64,000 bases of DNA from NCBI GenBank assembly GCA_015680685.1, contig MNCI01021399.1:645873-709872 (forward strand). The letters run 5' to 3'. This DNA comes from Gnetum montanum. Taxonomy: Eukaryota > Streptophyta > Gnetopsida > Gnetales > Gnetaceae. Below the pieces are notes generated by a model, which had not been told where the DNA came from, did not search any database, and saw only the letters and a program-made list of their open reading frames with translations. Below are positions 9,986 to 22,433 of this stretch, in pieces. The number at the start of each line of letters is the position of its first letter. Position 1 is the stretch's first letter. The position numbers were made by a program, and so were the translations under genes.

Positions 9986-10989
9986 TCTTTTACCTTCCCA
10001 AAGCATGAAAGGAAACATTTTTCCCTCCCTTGACATGCATGCAAGAGTGAAAATGTTAGAAGTAAAATTTTTTTTTGACCAAGGCAAAGCATGAGGACTT
10101 ACCTAGGTGACATAGGCACATGGCTATGGACCTCTCTAGTGACCTTTTTTTCCTACTTATATGGCCTCTAGTGGATCCCACCTCCCTTCCTAGCCTATCC
10201 TACATGTTGTCATCTCTCTTCATATGGTGTCATCACCCCACAAGTTGGAAAGCACAACACAAACCTAAACTTCTCCTTTGCTTATGAGCTCTCTCCACTT
10301 ACATGTGCACAATGTCCAAATGGATAACTCTCTTCTCCCTCTCTTTACTTTATTTCTTTTCCCTCTTATCCCCCTTTCTCTCAGTTTTTTTCTTTTTGTT
10401 TTGATTTGTTCCTAACACATGAGATATTAACATGGAATTCACCACATTGTGTTCACATTGTGCATGACCCCTAGGTCATGAAGAAAAATCCAATAGTGAC
10501 TTCCATTAATACCTCAATGCCTATTCAACCTTGCCCACATGGTTCCCAAGCCTTTTACCACGCAACATTGCATGTAAAATAATACTTTAAAATTAAAAAT
10601 AAGAAAAAATTTCTAGCTTCTCACAACTTAGAAAAATTTTGTAACTCCTCTCATTACTTAGAAATTTTATCTAACTTCTTCATACTTGTAAAATTTTCTA
10701 ACTCTTCTTCCTTTACTTGTGGATTTTTTTCAAACTTTTTCAAACTTTTCTTCCTAGATTTGTACATTTTTCTTCAAAATTTTTCTAAATTAGAAACTTC
10801 CTCATGGTTTCTCCACATAACTATCTTTTTCCTCATTATGTTTTTAGGCCATGGATCTTATCCTTATCTATCATTTACATGAACCTCTTACCTTGGATGG
10901 GTCGCATGGTCAAATAACCTAGCCTTTCAATGTGGGCTTAATTAATTCTTCTCCACTTATCTCCTTAGATTCTATCATCTCAAGGCTTA
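9986..10989. other. AT-rich spacer before the pol relic
   Basis: Pyrimidine-rich with repeated 'aactt...aaaattttctaactc' phrases (10600-10800) like those at 57.4-58.0 kb. Apart from the antisense exon-like piece at 10103-10160 I see no coding sequence. Confidence 0.4.
10103..10160 (-). pseudogene. Antisense exon-like fragment with splice donor, copy 1
   Basis: On the minus strand this ends ...CCTATGTCACCTAG|GTAAGTCC, a consensus splice donor, and matches the piece at 58973-59032 along its whole length. Decayed translation: ...KGH-RGP-PCAYVT, against KGYQGGS-PHAYIT in the other copy. Conservation of both coding text and donor in two unlinked copies suggests a real exon, perhaps the first exon of a retroelement antisense ORF. 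Confidence 0.45.
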
Positions 10990-13420
10990 ACATCATTGAA
11001 AAATACATAATTCCTTAAACTAACCTCTCCTTTTTGAATTGTGAACCAATACTAATCAGTGATCCCTTATCAAAGCTTGTCATAACTAATCACCAAAATA
11101 AGGAAAAGACCCTACAACTAGGATTAAACTTACCTAACGACATTAAAGAATCTATCTTAGAATCACTTAGAAAAACTCCTATAGCCTTGAGATGGGGATA
11201 CAATGACATGCCAAGTTTTGACTCTACTCTTATTCAAAACAACATCATGCTTGAGGATGATTCCAAGTTGATTAAACAAAAAGCCTAAAAGATCAAATCT
11301 AATCTAGCCTTAGTTATCAAAGATGAGACCATCAAGCTTTATAATGTAGGATTCATATGTCTTGTAGAATACTTTGACTAGTATTGAACATGGTGATCAT
11401 GCTTAATAAAAATAGATCCATAGTGATATGCATTGATTTTCATGATATCAACAAAGTGGCATTGAAAGATAACTTTACCAAAAATTGATCAACTCATAGA
11501 CACAATGGAAGATCATGCTTTACTTAATTTTATAGATGGCTTTTCAAGGCTAAAATCAAATTTAGTTCAATCTTGAGAATTAACATTTCACAGCTTTAAT
11601 AATTCCACAAGGAACTTTTTGTTACAAAAAGATTCCTTTCGAACTTAAGAACTTGAAAGTGACATATCAACGAGCCATGACTTTTATCCTTAGTGACATG
11701 ATGTTTAAAATCATCAATGACTATGTGGATAATCTAATAGTTAAATCCATTATTGTAAATAAGCATCCCACTAATTTAGATGTAGTCCTAGCCTAATGAA
11801 ATGAGTATAACCTTAGACTTAATTCCAAAAAGTATATCTTTGGTGTAGAGATAGGAAAAATGATATAATTTTTCATGTTGGCTACAAGTATAGTAATGGA
11901 CCTTGACAAAGTTAAAGCAATTATGAACCTTCCCCTACCTAGGTATTTTAAAAACATGTGCATCTTACAAGGCAGACTTCAATTCATTTACCTTTTCACA
12001 TGTAATCTTATTGAACAATTTCATCCTCTTTCTTAATTTCTCAAAAAATCTACAACTTTGAACTAGGACTCGAAGTGTCAAGAGGCTTTCAATGTAATCA
12101 AGAATGCTCTTACTAACCTTCCCATTCTTCATCCCCCTTAATTAATCTTCCTTTTTATCTTAATCTCTCTAAGTCTAATAACTCTATTACAATCATGCTT
12201 TACCAACGACATGAAGATGGTGTTAATCTCATCCTTTCTCTAATTATGAAATGCACTACATGAACATAAAAAATATTGCTTAGGCCTTTTCTTTGGCCTT
12301 AAGAAATGATTACACTATCTATCATGGATAGAGGTTCATGTCATTTCCTAAGACAATATCTTACAATATATTGTTACAAATCCTTATGAAAACAACTGCA
12401 AGACAAAATGGAAAACAATCCTAATTGAATTTGACTTATCCTACCTTATCCATCATTTGATTAATGGATAAGCCATAGTGAACCTTCTAATATAGGTTTT
12501 ACTATCTAAACCTTTTGTTGTAACCATCTAACCTTCCCTTGAGGAACTAAGGAAAAAATAAATAACTCTTTCCTCAACTACAATTTTGACATATGAGGAT
12601 TTTGATTCACTCTTGTATTTTCATGATGCTTATATGGCTCAAGGTTCCCACATAGCTTGTGTACTTCATCACCAATGTAGGTATCCCATTTATCAAACTT
12701 ACAAATTTAATTTTCCATGCACTAACAATGTAGTAGAATATGAGAACCTTAATTAAGGTTTTCCTTAAGAACTCAAATTTGGAATTAAGAGGTCTTCTAT
12801 CTAAGATGATTCTCAATTAGTCCTACAGCAAGTAAATAATGAATATGCTAGCAAGGCTAAACACCTTTAATCCTATTTAGAATTAGCCAAATTCTTGATT
12901 TTTCAATTTGATAAATATTTACTCACACATATTTATTACTTGAGAAACATGCTCACTGATGCATTAGTCACTTTTTCCCTTCTTGTTAGTCTTATTTTTC
13001 TTAAAGATTATTTATGTCACTGAATGCAAGATACAACCATCACTCTTAGAGATACATAATGTATTGGCGTAGTTAACTTAGAAGAAGAAGAACAATACCA
13101 TAATATTATACAATAATTTCACACTAGAGAAACTCACAAAAATCTAACTTATTCACAAAAAAATACCTTCTATAAATGTTCTAAATATTTTTTTTATTAT
13201 TTATCCTTGTATTTTTTGTTGTCTCTTTGCATTAGGTGTTCTTCTAGATTGTCTAAGTCATGATGAAGTGCAAAAAATTTTAGAATAGGTTCATTCTATC
13301 GTATGTGATGGTCACTTATACTCATGGTCTCCCATAGTTCATATCATTTCATTAGGTTATTGGTGGCCTATGATGTTTAGGGATACATATACAATACTCC
13401 ATGTGAGGGTGTGTTGAGTT
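10990..13420 (+). pseudogene. Tat-like Ty3/gypsy pol relic: RT, RNase H, integrase N-terminus
   Basis: In order on the plus strand, across frameshifts and stops: the pre-RT segment (RWGYNDMPSFD, 11188-11220, cf. FAWSYEDMPG); RT core with IDFHDINK, DQLIDTMEDHALLNFIDGFS, then GTFCYKKIPFELKN, TYQRAMTFILSDMM and NDYVDNLIVKS (about 11720). The last is the YVDD catalytic box with the second Asp changed to Asn. Next come GRLQFIY and RNase H fragments (about 12130-12980), and the integrase zinc-binding region (HDEVQKIL, VCDGHLYS, YWWPMMF; about 13258-13380). GTFCYKxxPF and TYQRAMTFIF-type text is characteristic of the Tat clade. Not functional. Confidence 0.82.
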
Positions 13421-13971
13421 TAAGTGGGACAAGGAGAAAATAAATCTATCAAGCATTACTAATCATTAGAATGTGGGACTTAACCATGCCTCCTTATGTG
13501 GAATAACATGTCATCTTTGTGTATAGGCAATGTCCCTCATTTCTTTCCCCACTTTTATTACTTTCTTGATTTTGCAACTCTATTTTTCATCTCTTCTCTA
13601 TAGTATTTCTTTATTCTTCCTCTAATTCCCTCTCCTATCATATCTCCTTTCCTCTTATCAACACATCAGTGAAGATTGAGTGATTTTTTTCTATTTTAGT
13701 AAGTATGTGTAAAGAGGATGTGTAGGATAGGGTGTGAACATCATAAATGATATTCTTTTCATCATCTTATGTATAGGATTTATCCATGTTCCTTTTCTAT
13801 GACATAACATCGTCTTCATAACTAGTGTATTAGTGATATCCTAACATTCTCTTCTTCTCCTACTTCATTCTTCCTACTTTTTCTTTTGTAGGTACCTCAA
13901 TTCACTCTTCAATCTCTTCTTGGTGGATCCTCCATTAGAACCGTAGCAACATCCATTAAGAGAAGTCAATG
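13421..13971. other. Spacer between pol relic and LTR-like region
   Basis: AT-rich, no coding potential seen. The integrase catalytic core that should follow is missing or beyond recognition. Confidence 0.4.
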
Positions 13972-14400
13972 TTATACCCACTTTCTTGGTTCACCAGAGA
14001 TCAAGAATAAGTGTGATCTTGATATCATTTCATGTGGGTTTTAGCATCAAACTTTCCAAATACATCATCATGAGGCATAGGTCTCTAAGAAATGTTTGAG
14101 TTTATAATCCAGCTTATGCACTTCATTCTTGATGACCTAGGAAAAACTTCAAAATCAAAATTTTTCTAAGTGTTAAAGACAACATGAATTTTGAGTCAAT
14201 CTCCTTTGGATGCCAAAAAATAAAACATCCCAAAAATATCTTTATAAGACATCTTTTTAGTCTTTAGAAGCCTCAAAGGGTCATTCAGAGTCATACCCTA
14301 GCATTTGGAACTTAATTTTGATGATTTCAAGAAAGTTCATAAAAATGTTCAAAAATATTTCTAGGTTTAATTGATGTTGACACTAATGCCAGTGTCAACA
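13972..14400. repeat. Direct repeat, copy B; left end of an LTR-like region
   Basis: Partner of 9610-9985 (shared blocks in the same order). It runs into the ~205-bp tandem array and then into a promoter-like stretch, so it may be the U3 start of a long LTR. Confidence 0.5.
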
Positions 14401-15480
14401 CCTAAAACACCATCTTTAGCACCTATAAACCTCATCAAAACTATGTTTCAACATACATAATGGGTCCCTAGGGCTTTAACATGTCATCAACAATAGTTTT
14501 AGCACTTTGGACTTTGGAAATTAGCATTTTTAATAGGTTCTTTTAGGACTTAGAAAATCAACATTTTTTAAGTTTAGAACATTGAAAAATTTATGACTTA
14601 TGTCAACACCTATGAAAGCACTCCCAACACCTCTATGTTACTTCACACCTCTGGCTTGTAGCATTTCATAGGGTTACAAGTCTCTTGATGCTTAGAAAAC
14701 ATCATTATAACTCATTCCTAGGTCAATTTCAACATCTCGAGGGTTGGAATTTTTAGCATAAAAATTTTTGAGAAATTTTTCTAACTATGGTGTTGATGTT
14801 AATGTTGATACCAACATCAACATTAGCTTTGATACCATTGAAGTATGCACCATATCAAACTAGCATTTCAAAGCATTAACAAGTCTCTTTGACTCCTCAT
14901 CTTTACCTTGCCAATCTTCAATTAATTCAAAGGTCAAGAAAAGTCTTGGTAACTCAAAATTTAATTTTTTGCAAAGTGATGAAAATTTCACTAAGTATGG
15001 CTAATGGTGACACTAACTTCAGTGTCAATATTAATGTCACCAATTTTCAAATCATCATTTTAACCTCATACAATATCATATCTTGCAATTAACCTCATCA
15101 TGGCTTCTTGATTCTCTCAACATCATTTTAGTTCATTTTGATGATAGTTCAAGTGTCTTAAAAGTTTAGGAGTGAGACTTGGAAAAGTTCCAAAATTTTC
15201 TCTAAGTATGCAACTAACATTAACATTAGCACTATCAGAAATTACATTATCCAATCCTCATCATTTAAGCTTTGCATTCAACACATTCTCTAGTCCTCTT
15301 GGCTTCATCGACATTGTATTGGCATCATTTAGTGTTAGTTAGCATCATCATTACCTCCTCTAGGTTTAAGCATCATAGTCAAACTTGCTATTTCTTAGAA
15401 TCAAGGTTAAATTTAGGTAAATTATACTTAACTTTTAGTTTGATTTTAGTAATCCTAAGTTATAATTGACAATCATAGGC
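14340..15480 (+). repeat. Degenerate ~205-bp tandem array in a U3-like region
   Basis: The phrase 'aaatttttctaagtatgg...gatgttgacactaatgccagtgtcaacacc' recurs in decayed form at about 14358, 14575, 14770, 14985, 15196 and 15405. Each unit also holds related 'agcatcat...acctcatca...cttagaa' text. It stops just before a TATA box. Confidence 0.5.
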
Positions 15481-15490
15481 CTATAAATAC
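15481..15490 (+). promoter_or_regulatory. TATA box of a long LTR-like region
   Basis: GCCTATAAATACAAG directly follows the tandem array. AATAAA at 15931 lies about 450 bp downstream. Together they resemble U3-R of a retrotransposon LTR feeding the gag relic at 16640, although the LTR's outer ends were not found. Confidence 0.45.
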
Positions 15491-16639
15491 AAGTTCAAAA
15501 TATAAATATAGAGGTTAGATTCTTGAGATTTAAGAGCATTGGTTAGATTTTAGAAGATCAAGAACATGAGTGCCTACTAACATCATAACATGCACATTCT
15601 TTGTGGCCACCTTCTACACCTTCAATATTACTTCCAAAGATATAATTTGTAAGCTTCTAGAACACATTCCATATCTAGAATTATTTTAGATCCAAAGTTA
15701 ATAATGGGATCCTTAGCTAAGATAACCTAGTTTTGGCCCAAATTTGATTCTAGCTTGCACATGTAGCTTTCCCATTCATATCATAACCCTCCAGAGGTTC
15801 AAATTTACTTTCAAATCTTACATTTTGATCAATATTTGAGCTCTTATTATTAGTTTTAATTCACTTACATTTTTCATCTATCACTTGTAATTTTGGCCCT
15901 TCATAGGAGGTGAACACTTTGTTACTCATTAATAAAGCATTTTACTATTTGAAAAGAAATCTAAGATCCTTTCCCCCATATTATTGTCTCAATATTTTCA
16001 TATTTTATGATTTTTACTTAATTTTTTATTTATCTCTTATAGTCTATTCCATACTTAGTTTATTTTTTTTTTGAAATTTATGCTTATTTTTTCAATGATT
16101 TTTACTTGTCATTTTTAGAATTAAAACATTACTTTATCATTGTTTCCCTACCATTCTTGGTTTTTTTATATTAGGTTATGTTCATATTTGACTAGAGGTG
16201 TTTTGCCCCTTCGTTTCGTAATCGTTGATATATCGAGGATTACATTGATCTGAAGTCCATTTAGGACCATGCGCTAAGTACTTCAATACTTAGTTTGTGG
16301 GGGTATCCTTGTAGAAGTGTGAAGAACATTTTCACAGGAGCATTTTTAATTCTAGAAGGATGACCAATAGGATTTTTAGTATCTTGAACTTATCACCTAG
16401 TATCCTATAGTTCCTTTTTAGCACTTTAAATTTCTCTTACTTTAGTTATGTTTACTTAGTTCTATTTTTCCCTTTTGCACTTGATTTTTATTCTTTTCTA
16501 AGCGTGCATAGGTAATTCTCTTTGATATCATGATATGATAAGGATCTAACTCCTCTAAGAGCTCTTAAGTCTAGATATTGATGGAGATGTGGAAAGCCCA
16601 AGTAATCAAAACATCCATGTTTAAGAAGGTTTACAAGAG
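15491..16639 (+). other. R/U5-like and leader region, no gene
   Basis: Contains AATAAA (15931) and T-rich stretches. No PBS could be identified. A patch near 16200-16310 is richer in CpG (e.g. 'cgtttcgtaatcgttgatatatcgagg') than its surroundings. Confidence 0.35.
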
Positions 16640-18600
16640 CACATGTGCTAAATGAGAGCTCAACATTGATCTTTATAAAGCCTAATTACGAAGGATGGCT
16701 ACATATGAGATTACCAACAACTTGAAACATTTCTTGCCAAATCTAAGTCAACTTATAAAGCTAAATGCAAAGGAAAAAATAGAACATGTTAAATTCTTCT
16801 TGGTTCGAGAAAAGATTCAAACAATGGCTAAACCTTAATCGTAGCATAGGTATAGTTTAGTGGACCATATTGTTGAAAATTCCAACATTAATTTCAGCCA
16901 AAGATATGAGATCATAGATCATCATAATGAAGCAAGTGATAATGAAAACATTTATGATGAACAAGATGAGAATTCTCATATTTCACTGCCTATGGGTCTC
17001 TACCATCAACCTATTGTACTATCACATAGCCCAATCTTATAGCATGTTAATCTTGTTAGTTTTAACAATCCAGTTGCTACACATTTTCATCAAACTACTA
17101 GTCCTATTACACTCATTACCACTACTCCACCTATTACTATTGCACCTGTAGTCACTTTGCCACCTACATACAATCTTTTTCCAAATAGTAGCATTGTTAA
17201 TCCATCATATTAAGTATAAATTAAAAATCCCAATCCACTACCAAAAAATCCATAAACTTAGGTATCATTGTTATTTCTTCCACTTGCACATCATATACCT
17301 TAATTCAATGTACCAAGAATTATCTCCATGCCTACCATTACATCACCATAGCTAGTGTTACCTATTCATAATCCTAGTTTGGGTAATCCCACTATTCCAT
17401 CAATTACTGTAGTTCCATATAAGCTCATGCATTTATTACAAGATCTATTATCCAAGCTTTAAGTAAATGAGATTCAAATAAGGAAAACTATAGTACTCCA
17501 TCGAGGTAGTTCTATAATCTCCATTGCTGATCTTCTTGTTAATCTTATTAATTTCTTAATTTTTCTTGATCAAGTTTTCAAAGAAGTCTCATTGAAAAAT
17601 TTTATTAAGTATAATACAGAATTTGATCCCACAAATCATGTTATTATCTTCCATAATGAATACATGATATTAGACAACTATTGTTACACTATTTTACATA
17701 GTTTTTTCTAACTTCTTGATAGGAAAGGTACTTGAATGGTATAGGGCCATGGGTCCATTACCTTGAAAGAAGAACTCTTTATGACCTTTGTGGAGAGGCT
17801 CAAATAAAATATTAATAAGGGTTAAAATTTGTAGAAATTATTGGCTCTCAAGAAGACTCCCAATGAGTTTATATCTTAATTCAAGTCTTAATGGATATTT
17901 GCAATGATGAAAATTACTCATTCTTTGCCTAATGATTAGTTGTTAGACATCTTTGAAGGATCTATGAATGACAACATCAAAGGGAAGCTAGTCTATCCTA
18001 GGCCACATAGCCTCCATGATGCCATTACCTCAATCAAACACATTAACAAAGTGACTCTTTATCATCATAATTTGGAGTATTTTTCATAAAAAGACAAGCA
18101 AAGTATCCAAAAAACATAAATCTACCAAAAATGGTGGTTAGAATATGGTCTCAGTGAACCAAAATGCATCAGGTTCATCATCAAACAATGGGGGTAATGG
18201 TGGGAACAAGAATGCAAATCCCAAATCCAATGATGGTGAGGATAATAAATTCAATAATGATCAATGAAAAACATAAAAATACAAATCCAAATATCATAAA
18301 TTTATAATGACATACACTTAACTATATAGCATGCTACTAAATGATAGACATATTACACCTAAATAGGTTTCAAAATTAATAAGGGCATGATTCAAAATGT
18401 TCTAGACCTTTGTTATTGATCCTTTCTAATACATGAATGGAGATTCACTAATCTAAGTAGTACAATGCAAACAAGTTTTGATATTATCATGAGGCTTCAA
18501 GTCATGATATTAAACACCCAAAGATGATGTTAAAGCATTGGTAGAAAAAGGAGAAATTGTGTTCAACACTCCTGTACAACCCAACAATTAGAATATGAAA
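16640..18600 (+). pseudogene. Relic of a second gag type (Tat/Retand-like)
   Basis: Different gag from E-type. An N-terminal basic/acidic part (16700-17000), then a Pro/Thr-rich stretch, then a capsid-like core about 17580-18060: FDPTNHVIIFHNEYM, LKEELFMTFVERLK, LLALKKTPNEFIS and GSMNDNIKGKLVYPRPHSLHDAI. These recall the 'DP..H...F...M', 'SL..L...Q...ESL..Y..RF' and 'F..GL' layout of plant Ty3 gag. Stops are frequent. A protease relic of matching type lies beyond E1 at 25930, so E1 probably split this element. Confidence 0.6.
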
Positions 18601-18950
18601 AGTTACTAAATCCTTTCAATGAGCATTCAAGTAGAATTTTAGCCTTTAATTTGGAGCCCATAAATAATCACCTAGAAATCTCCTTTATTATTAAAATGGA
18701 TTTCTCATAGTATTAATCTTTCTCATTCTATCTTCAACCTCATCAAGGCCCATCAAGCCTTTATTTATCAATCTCCCTTGGAATGCTCCTACATCCCATA
18801 ATGTATGTAAGGCTTCATTAGTCATCATCATGACACCTCATTTTGATAAAGTCTCTACATGTTTGCTACCTACCTTGAGTTATCCTCCCTCTCCCTCAAG
18901 GAAAAAAATTCCTACACCTACTTATTTTTTTAACTATCCTTTTATTTTAC

Positions 18951-18955
18951 CCTAT
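18951..18955. repeat. Target-site duplication of E1, left (CCTAT)
   Basis: Identical to CCTAT at 25789-25793, directly outside the other LTR. Confidence 0.9.
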
Positions 18956-19802
18956 TGATGAGTGGCGAGGTACCCCTACACTCAACCATATGAATACAAG
19001 CATTTCATGCACGATCTGGTCGAACTCCGTAGATAGGCTAGTTGTGGTATCTAGACAGTTATCCTTAGGTCGCAATTCACTGTCTTCCCACCTGGATTAG
19101 TATTAGCTTTGTCATGTATGGTTTAGTCCAGAGTGAGGTGTATGATGTGGTTTCTATACTAATGCTACTCTTGGACACAATGGAAAATAATATTAACTAA
19201 GCTAAGAGAGAGGGTGAGAGAGAATCTAAGCTAACCTAAGTGTAATGAGCATCCGTTCCTCAATCATCCGTACACATCTTGGACCTCGTGCATGACTACC
19301 ATTGGGATTACCAAGTGCAGATCCTAGGTACGCTACTGGGTTACCAAGTAGTCACACTTAAATGCTTGTAATCAAGTTGCACTCATTTCGCATTTAACAG
19401 GAGTTTAGGGTGAAGGGAATATTAACTAAGAAAGTAGTAAATAATAATTAAATAAATAATTAATTAATTAAACTAAGTGAATGCTACAATGATGAAGTAA
19501 TCTTGATCTTTATTTTCGGTCATGTGCGTGTCCAAGAACGTCACACTCGAATAAGGATGTCATACAATTACAATCACCACATTGTGGGCATACACTGGGA
19601 AATATTCTAACTTTGGAATGATATAACTGCAAGAGTTTAGCTAAGGGTCTAAATCTAAGTGCCTAAAACTGGGAAAACCACCTCTTATTTATAGAAACTA
19701 AGGTAGGCTATGATATCGCGTATGCGATATCGCAGCTACGATATCGTGGTCACTACAATATCATGGCTACGATATCACAGCCAGAAAATTCATGACTCAT
19801 CA
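18956..19802 (-). repeat. E1 3' LTR (left copy)
   Basis: Ends TGATGAGTGG...TCATCA. On the minus strand: U3 with several GATATC-centred palindromes (about 19710-19780, e.g. TACGCGATATCATAG, GCGATATCGC), TATA box CTATAAATAAG (19685-19694), then R/U5. Followed on its inner side by CCCCCAC (19805-19811), the polypurine tract on the minus strand. Confidence 0.92.
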
Positions 19803-19812
19803 TACCCCCACG
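19803..19812 (-). other. E1 3' polypurine tract
   Basis: Minus strand GTCGTGGGGGTA immediately before the LTR start. The same GTGGGGGT lies at the matching place in E2 and E3, and a weaker G-run in E4. It primes plus-strand cDNA synthesis in LTR elements. Confidence 0.75.
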
Positions 19813-19966
19813 ACTGAATGAAAAATTATCCTCGAGTTAAAGTAAGAATAAGATCCATTAATTACATAGTGGATAGGTATGGGATTATTGACTAACTATA
19901 ATGGATTCATGCTACAGTGTGAAGTCAGAACAACATTGAGACACAACACAAAAGAAAATCCTATGA

Positions 19967-20681
19967 TTACAAAATTGGATGGAACTCATGTAGTTCCTGG
20001 TGGTGGTGGCTCTTCTATAGGTGTCTTCCCCTTTTCTTGCACTCTAGGTCTTGGGATTTGATGGTGTTGAAGTATGGCCTGGAGTTTCTACTCTTGTAAG
20101 GCCTTGAGTGCCTTGGCATGCATGTAAGTTTGTGCTTATGCCATAGAGGCATCCCAGTCAGCCTTCTCTTTATCTTCCACCATCCTTTTATTCTCTATCA
20201 ATAGTTTATTAAGTTGTTCAATTCTGAAAGTGTCCAGCTAGTTCTGAGCAACCTTTGGCCCTGTATTCAGAAGGTTTAATACTTCCAAAATAGCTTGAAC
20301 AGAGAAATCAATAGTCACACCATAATTGTTAATCGTGGTGCCTTCTTCTTTATTGTGCCAAAATTGGTATGTTTCCCCTAAGTACTAGGCACCACTTTCA
20401 GAGAGGATAGGCCATAATGGGGACCCTTTGAGGTGATCCCTAACATCCTCCGAAGCAATATCTATGAAAGGTCCAAAGTTTAATTCCATGATCACCACAG
20501 TGAATATGGACCTTTCACGGATGGTCTGAACACAATCCTAGGGCAATGTGAGATATCGTCCCTATTTAGATGCTGCTGCAACTCCTCCTTCTACCTACCT
20601 TGATTGTATAGCAACAAGGTCTTCTTGGTGGATACTAAATGATTATTCCTCCTGCTCTGCATGTCCACGTTTCGGGGCCAT
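19967..20681 (-). pseudogene. E1 ORF2, twice internally deleted
   Basis: Start ATG at 20681 (MAPKRGHAEQEE), matching the ORF2 starts of E2 and E3. The first ~240 codons of E2's ORF2 are represented in decayed form up to the 'MYQFWHN'-type segment (here HTNFGTIKKK). Then text jumps from the segment equivalent to E2 position 31497 to that equivalent to E2 30300, and again from E2 30157 to 29290. So about 1.2 kb and 0.85 kb of the coiled-coil region are missing relative to E2. A Glu/Lys/Ala-rich helix (WDASMA, HAKALKALQE) survives. Many stops. Role unknown; see ORF2 of E2. Confidence 0.65.
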
Positions 20682-21495
20682 TTGCAATCACACGGGGCCG
20701 ATCGTTAGTAAAGTTGTTACCAAAGTTAGGTTATACCTTACTGCTTGCCTTAATAGATTTACTTTATTTTTGTGTGATGTTAATTATTGGAAGAACATGT
20801 CCCCAAAAGATTATAATGTTGAGTCCTCTTTGCTTAGGTGGTTTCCAAATTTAATTTTCTAGTATAGCTAAGGGGATGAAATTTTTTTTGACAAATTTTA
20901 TTCTTAATTTTACAACTAATTACCCTTAAATATGTCCTTTGAGTGATGATGAATTTCAAAAAAATTATACACTATTCGACATGTGCCCCTGCCCCATGAC
21001 TAAGTTGAATACTCTGAGTTCAAGTAGGTTCAAACAAAATGAAAATCGGAGTACCAGCGAGCGAGTTATGGATATGAAAGCAAGGGAATCGTGAGTCGTA
21101 GAGAGAAATTTGAAAAACTTCCCTTGCATGAACAGTTGCAAATGATGTTGATTAGCATAAGGATGTCACGTATATATTAGCACTTAGCGAGTGTACCAAA
21201 TTTTTAATATATATATATATATATTGAAATTAAACGATGTAAACTAAGGACATCTGGATGATTGTTAAAGGGTTCCAGGGTAATTCAACTAGTTCTGAAG
21301 GCACGAAAATTATGATGGTATGGAATATATAAATAAGGCCTCGGGTGGTAAGTGAGAGAAAAAGGTCATGTAATGGTTCATAGGAATGCTAAAATTCGGA
21401 GGGATAGTAATAAGGGAAAGAACATCATGAACAATATGTTGAGGGTAATAAATGGTGTGTGAGCTGTGTTATGAATGAAAATTACAAGAGATTAC
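20682..21495 (-). other. E1 ORF2 leader with internal G-tract
   Basis: Non-coding. On the minus strand GTCATGGGGCAGGGGC (20985-21000) corresponds to the internal G-tracts of E2-E4. At 21165-21230 TATATATTAG and a (TA)n run stand where E2 and E3 have TATA plus GATATC palindromes; the palindromes are not recognisable here. Confidence 0.5.
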
Positions 21496-22433
21496 AAAAG
21501 TGGGTCCTCCCCAAAGTAGGTTCCAACCTATAATGCCCTTGTGTAACTACACTTAAAAGTGTCTGTGGGCACTAGAAGGGTTAAATGTAATCCGCACTGA
21601 TTCCACAAACACACACATGTAAATATCACTGGAATGAGGTAGGAATTCTACGCTACACGAGACACAAATAACAATCACATGAACAACGAGATGAGACAGA
21701 TAATAGAAGGGATTGTAGAGATCGGGACATGAGGTAACTGACCTAGGGCACAGTCAATCCTACGTGTGAAGCATGATTAACATGTCATTAACTCGTCATT
21801 CCAAGATCAGGACCAAGTCCATTCCTCTAAATAGTGACATCACATTATTTCATCCCATGATGAGCAACTATGAGAGTACCATAACAACAAGGCGTATGAT
21901 CACTTGGCATTTTATTCAAGGGAGGAGTGATGTTTTTTTTGTTTTGTGGTACTTTTCTTTTCATTTTTCTTTTTCTTCTTTCCATTTTTTTTCTTTCTCA
22001 CTTTACTGGATCTAGAGAAGCTACCAACCTTCAGGCATGGGTGCATGTCTTTCCAGTGGGACCCCCTAGAACCGCATTGGACTTTTGAGTGTCTTTTTGA
22101 TTACCCTTACTCCCATTTTTCATTAGACCTATAAGGATCTTAGTATAACCATGTTGCATGATAACTCCCATAGACATCACTAAAGAGAATCCTCAAGTCC
22201 CCTTGATGTTACACCCTAATCATTCCCTCTTGGTCCATCCTTCTTCATTCTAGGTACAATGAGCACAAAATTAATTTTAAGTTTTAAAAATGTCAAGAAT
22301 ATCACTGTACCCTCAGACATAACCTCTTATTTGTAGAATGGATGAGTGGGTGTAATGGGCTCACTGTCCATATAATTGATCATTAAGACTTGATAACATA
22401 GAACACACCTCAACCAACAATCCACATGAGTGT
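21496..22433 (-). other. E1 conserved non-coding block between gag and ORF2
   Basis: Shared with E2 (32885-33852), E3 (42065-42991) and E4 (50107-51110) better than most coding parts are. Landmarks on the plus strand: GTGGGTCCTCCCCAAAG, TGTCTGTGGGCACTAGAAGG, GGGATTGTAGAGATCGGGAC, a pyrimidine-rich run (21925-22010), CCTTCAGGCATGGGTGCATG and GCACAAAATTAATTTTAAG. Short ORFs in it are not conserved between copies. Confidence 0.7.

Noticed and set aside
16860-17151. A novel small gene
   Set aside because: Overlapping short frames within the N-terminal/Pro-Thr-rich part of a decayed gag, no start context or conserved domain.
21946-22134. Phe/Ser-rich open frame
   Set aside because: Translation of a pyrimidine-rich run in the conserved non-coding block of E1; no counterpart frame in E2-E4.
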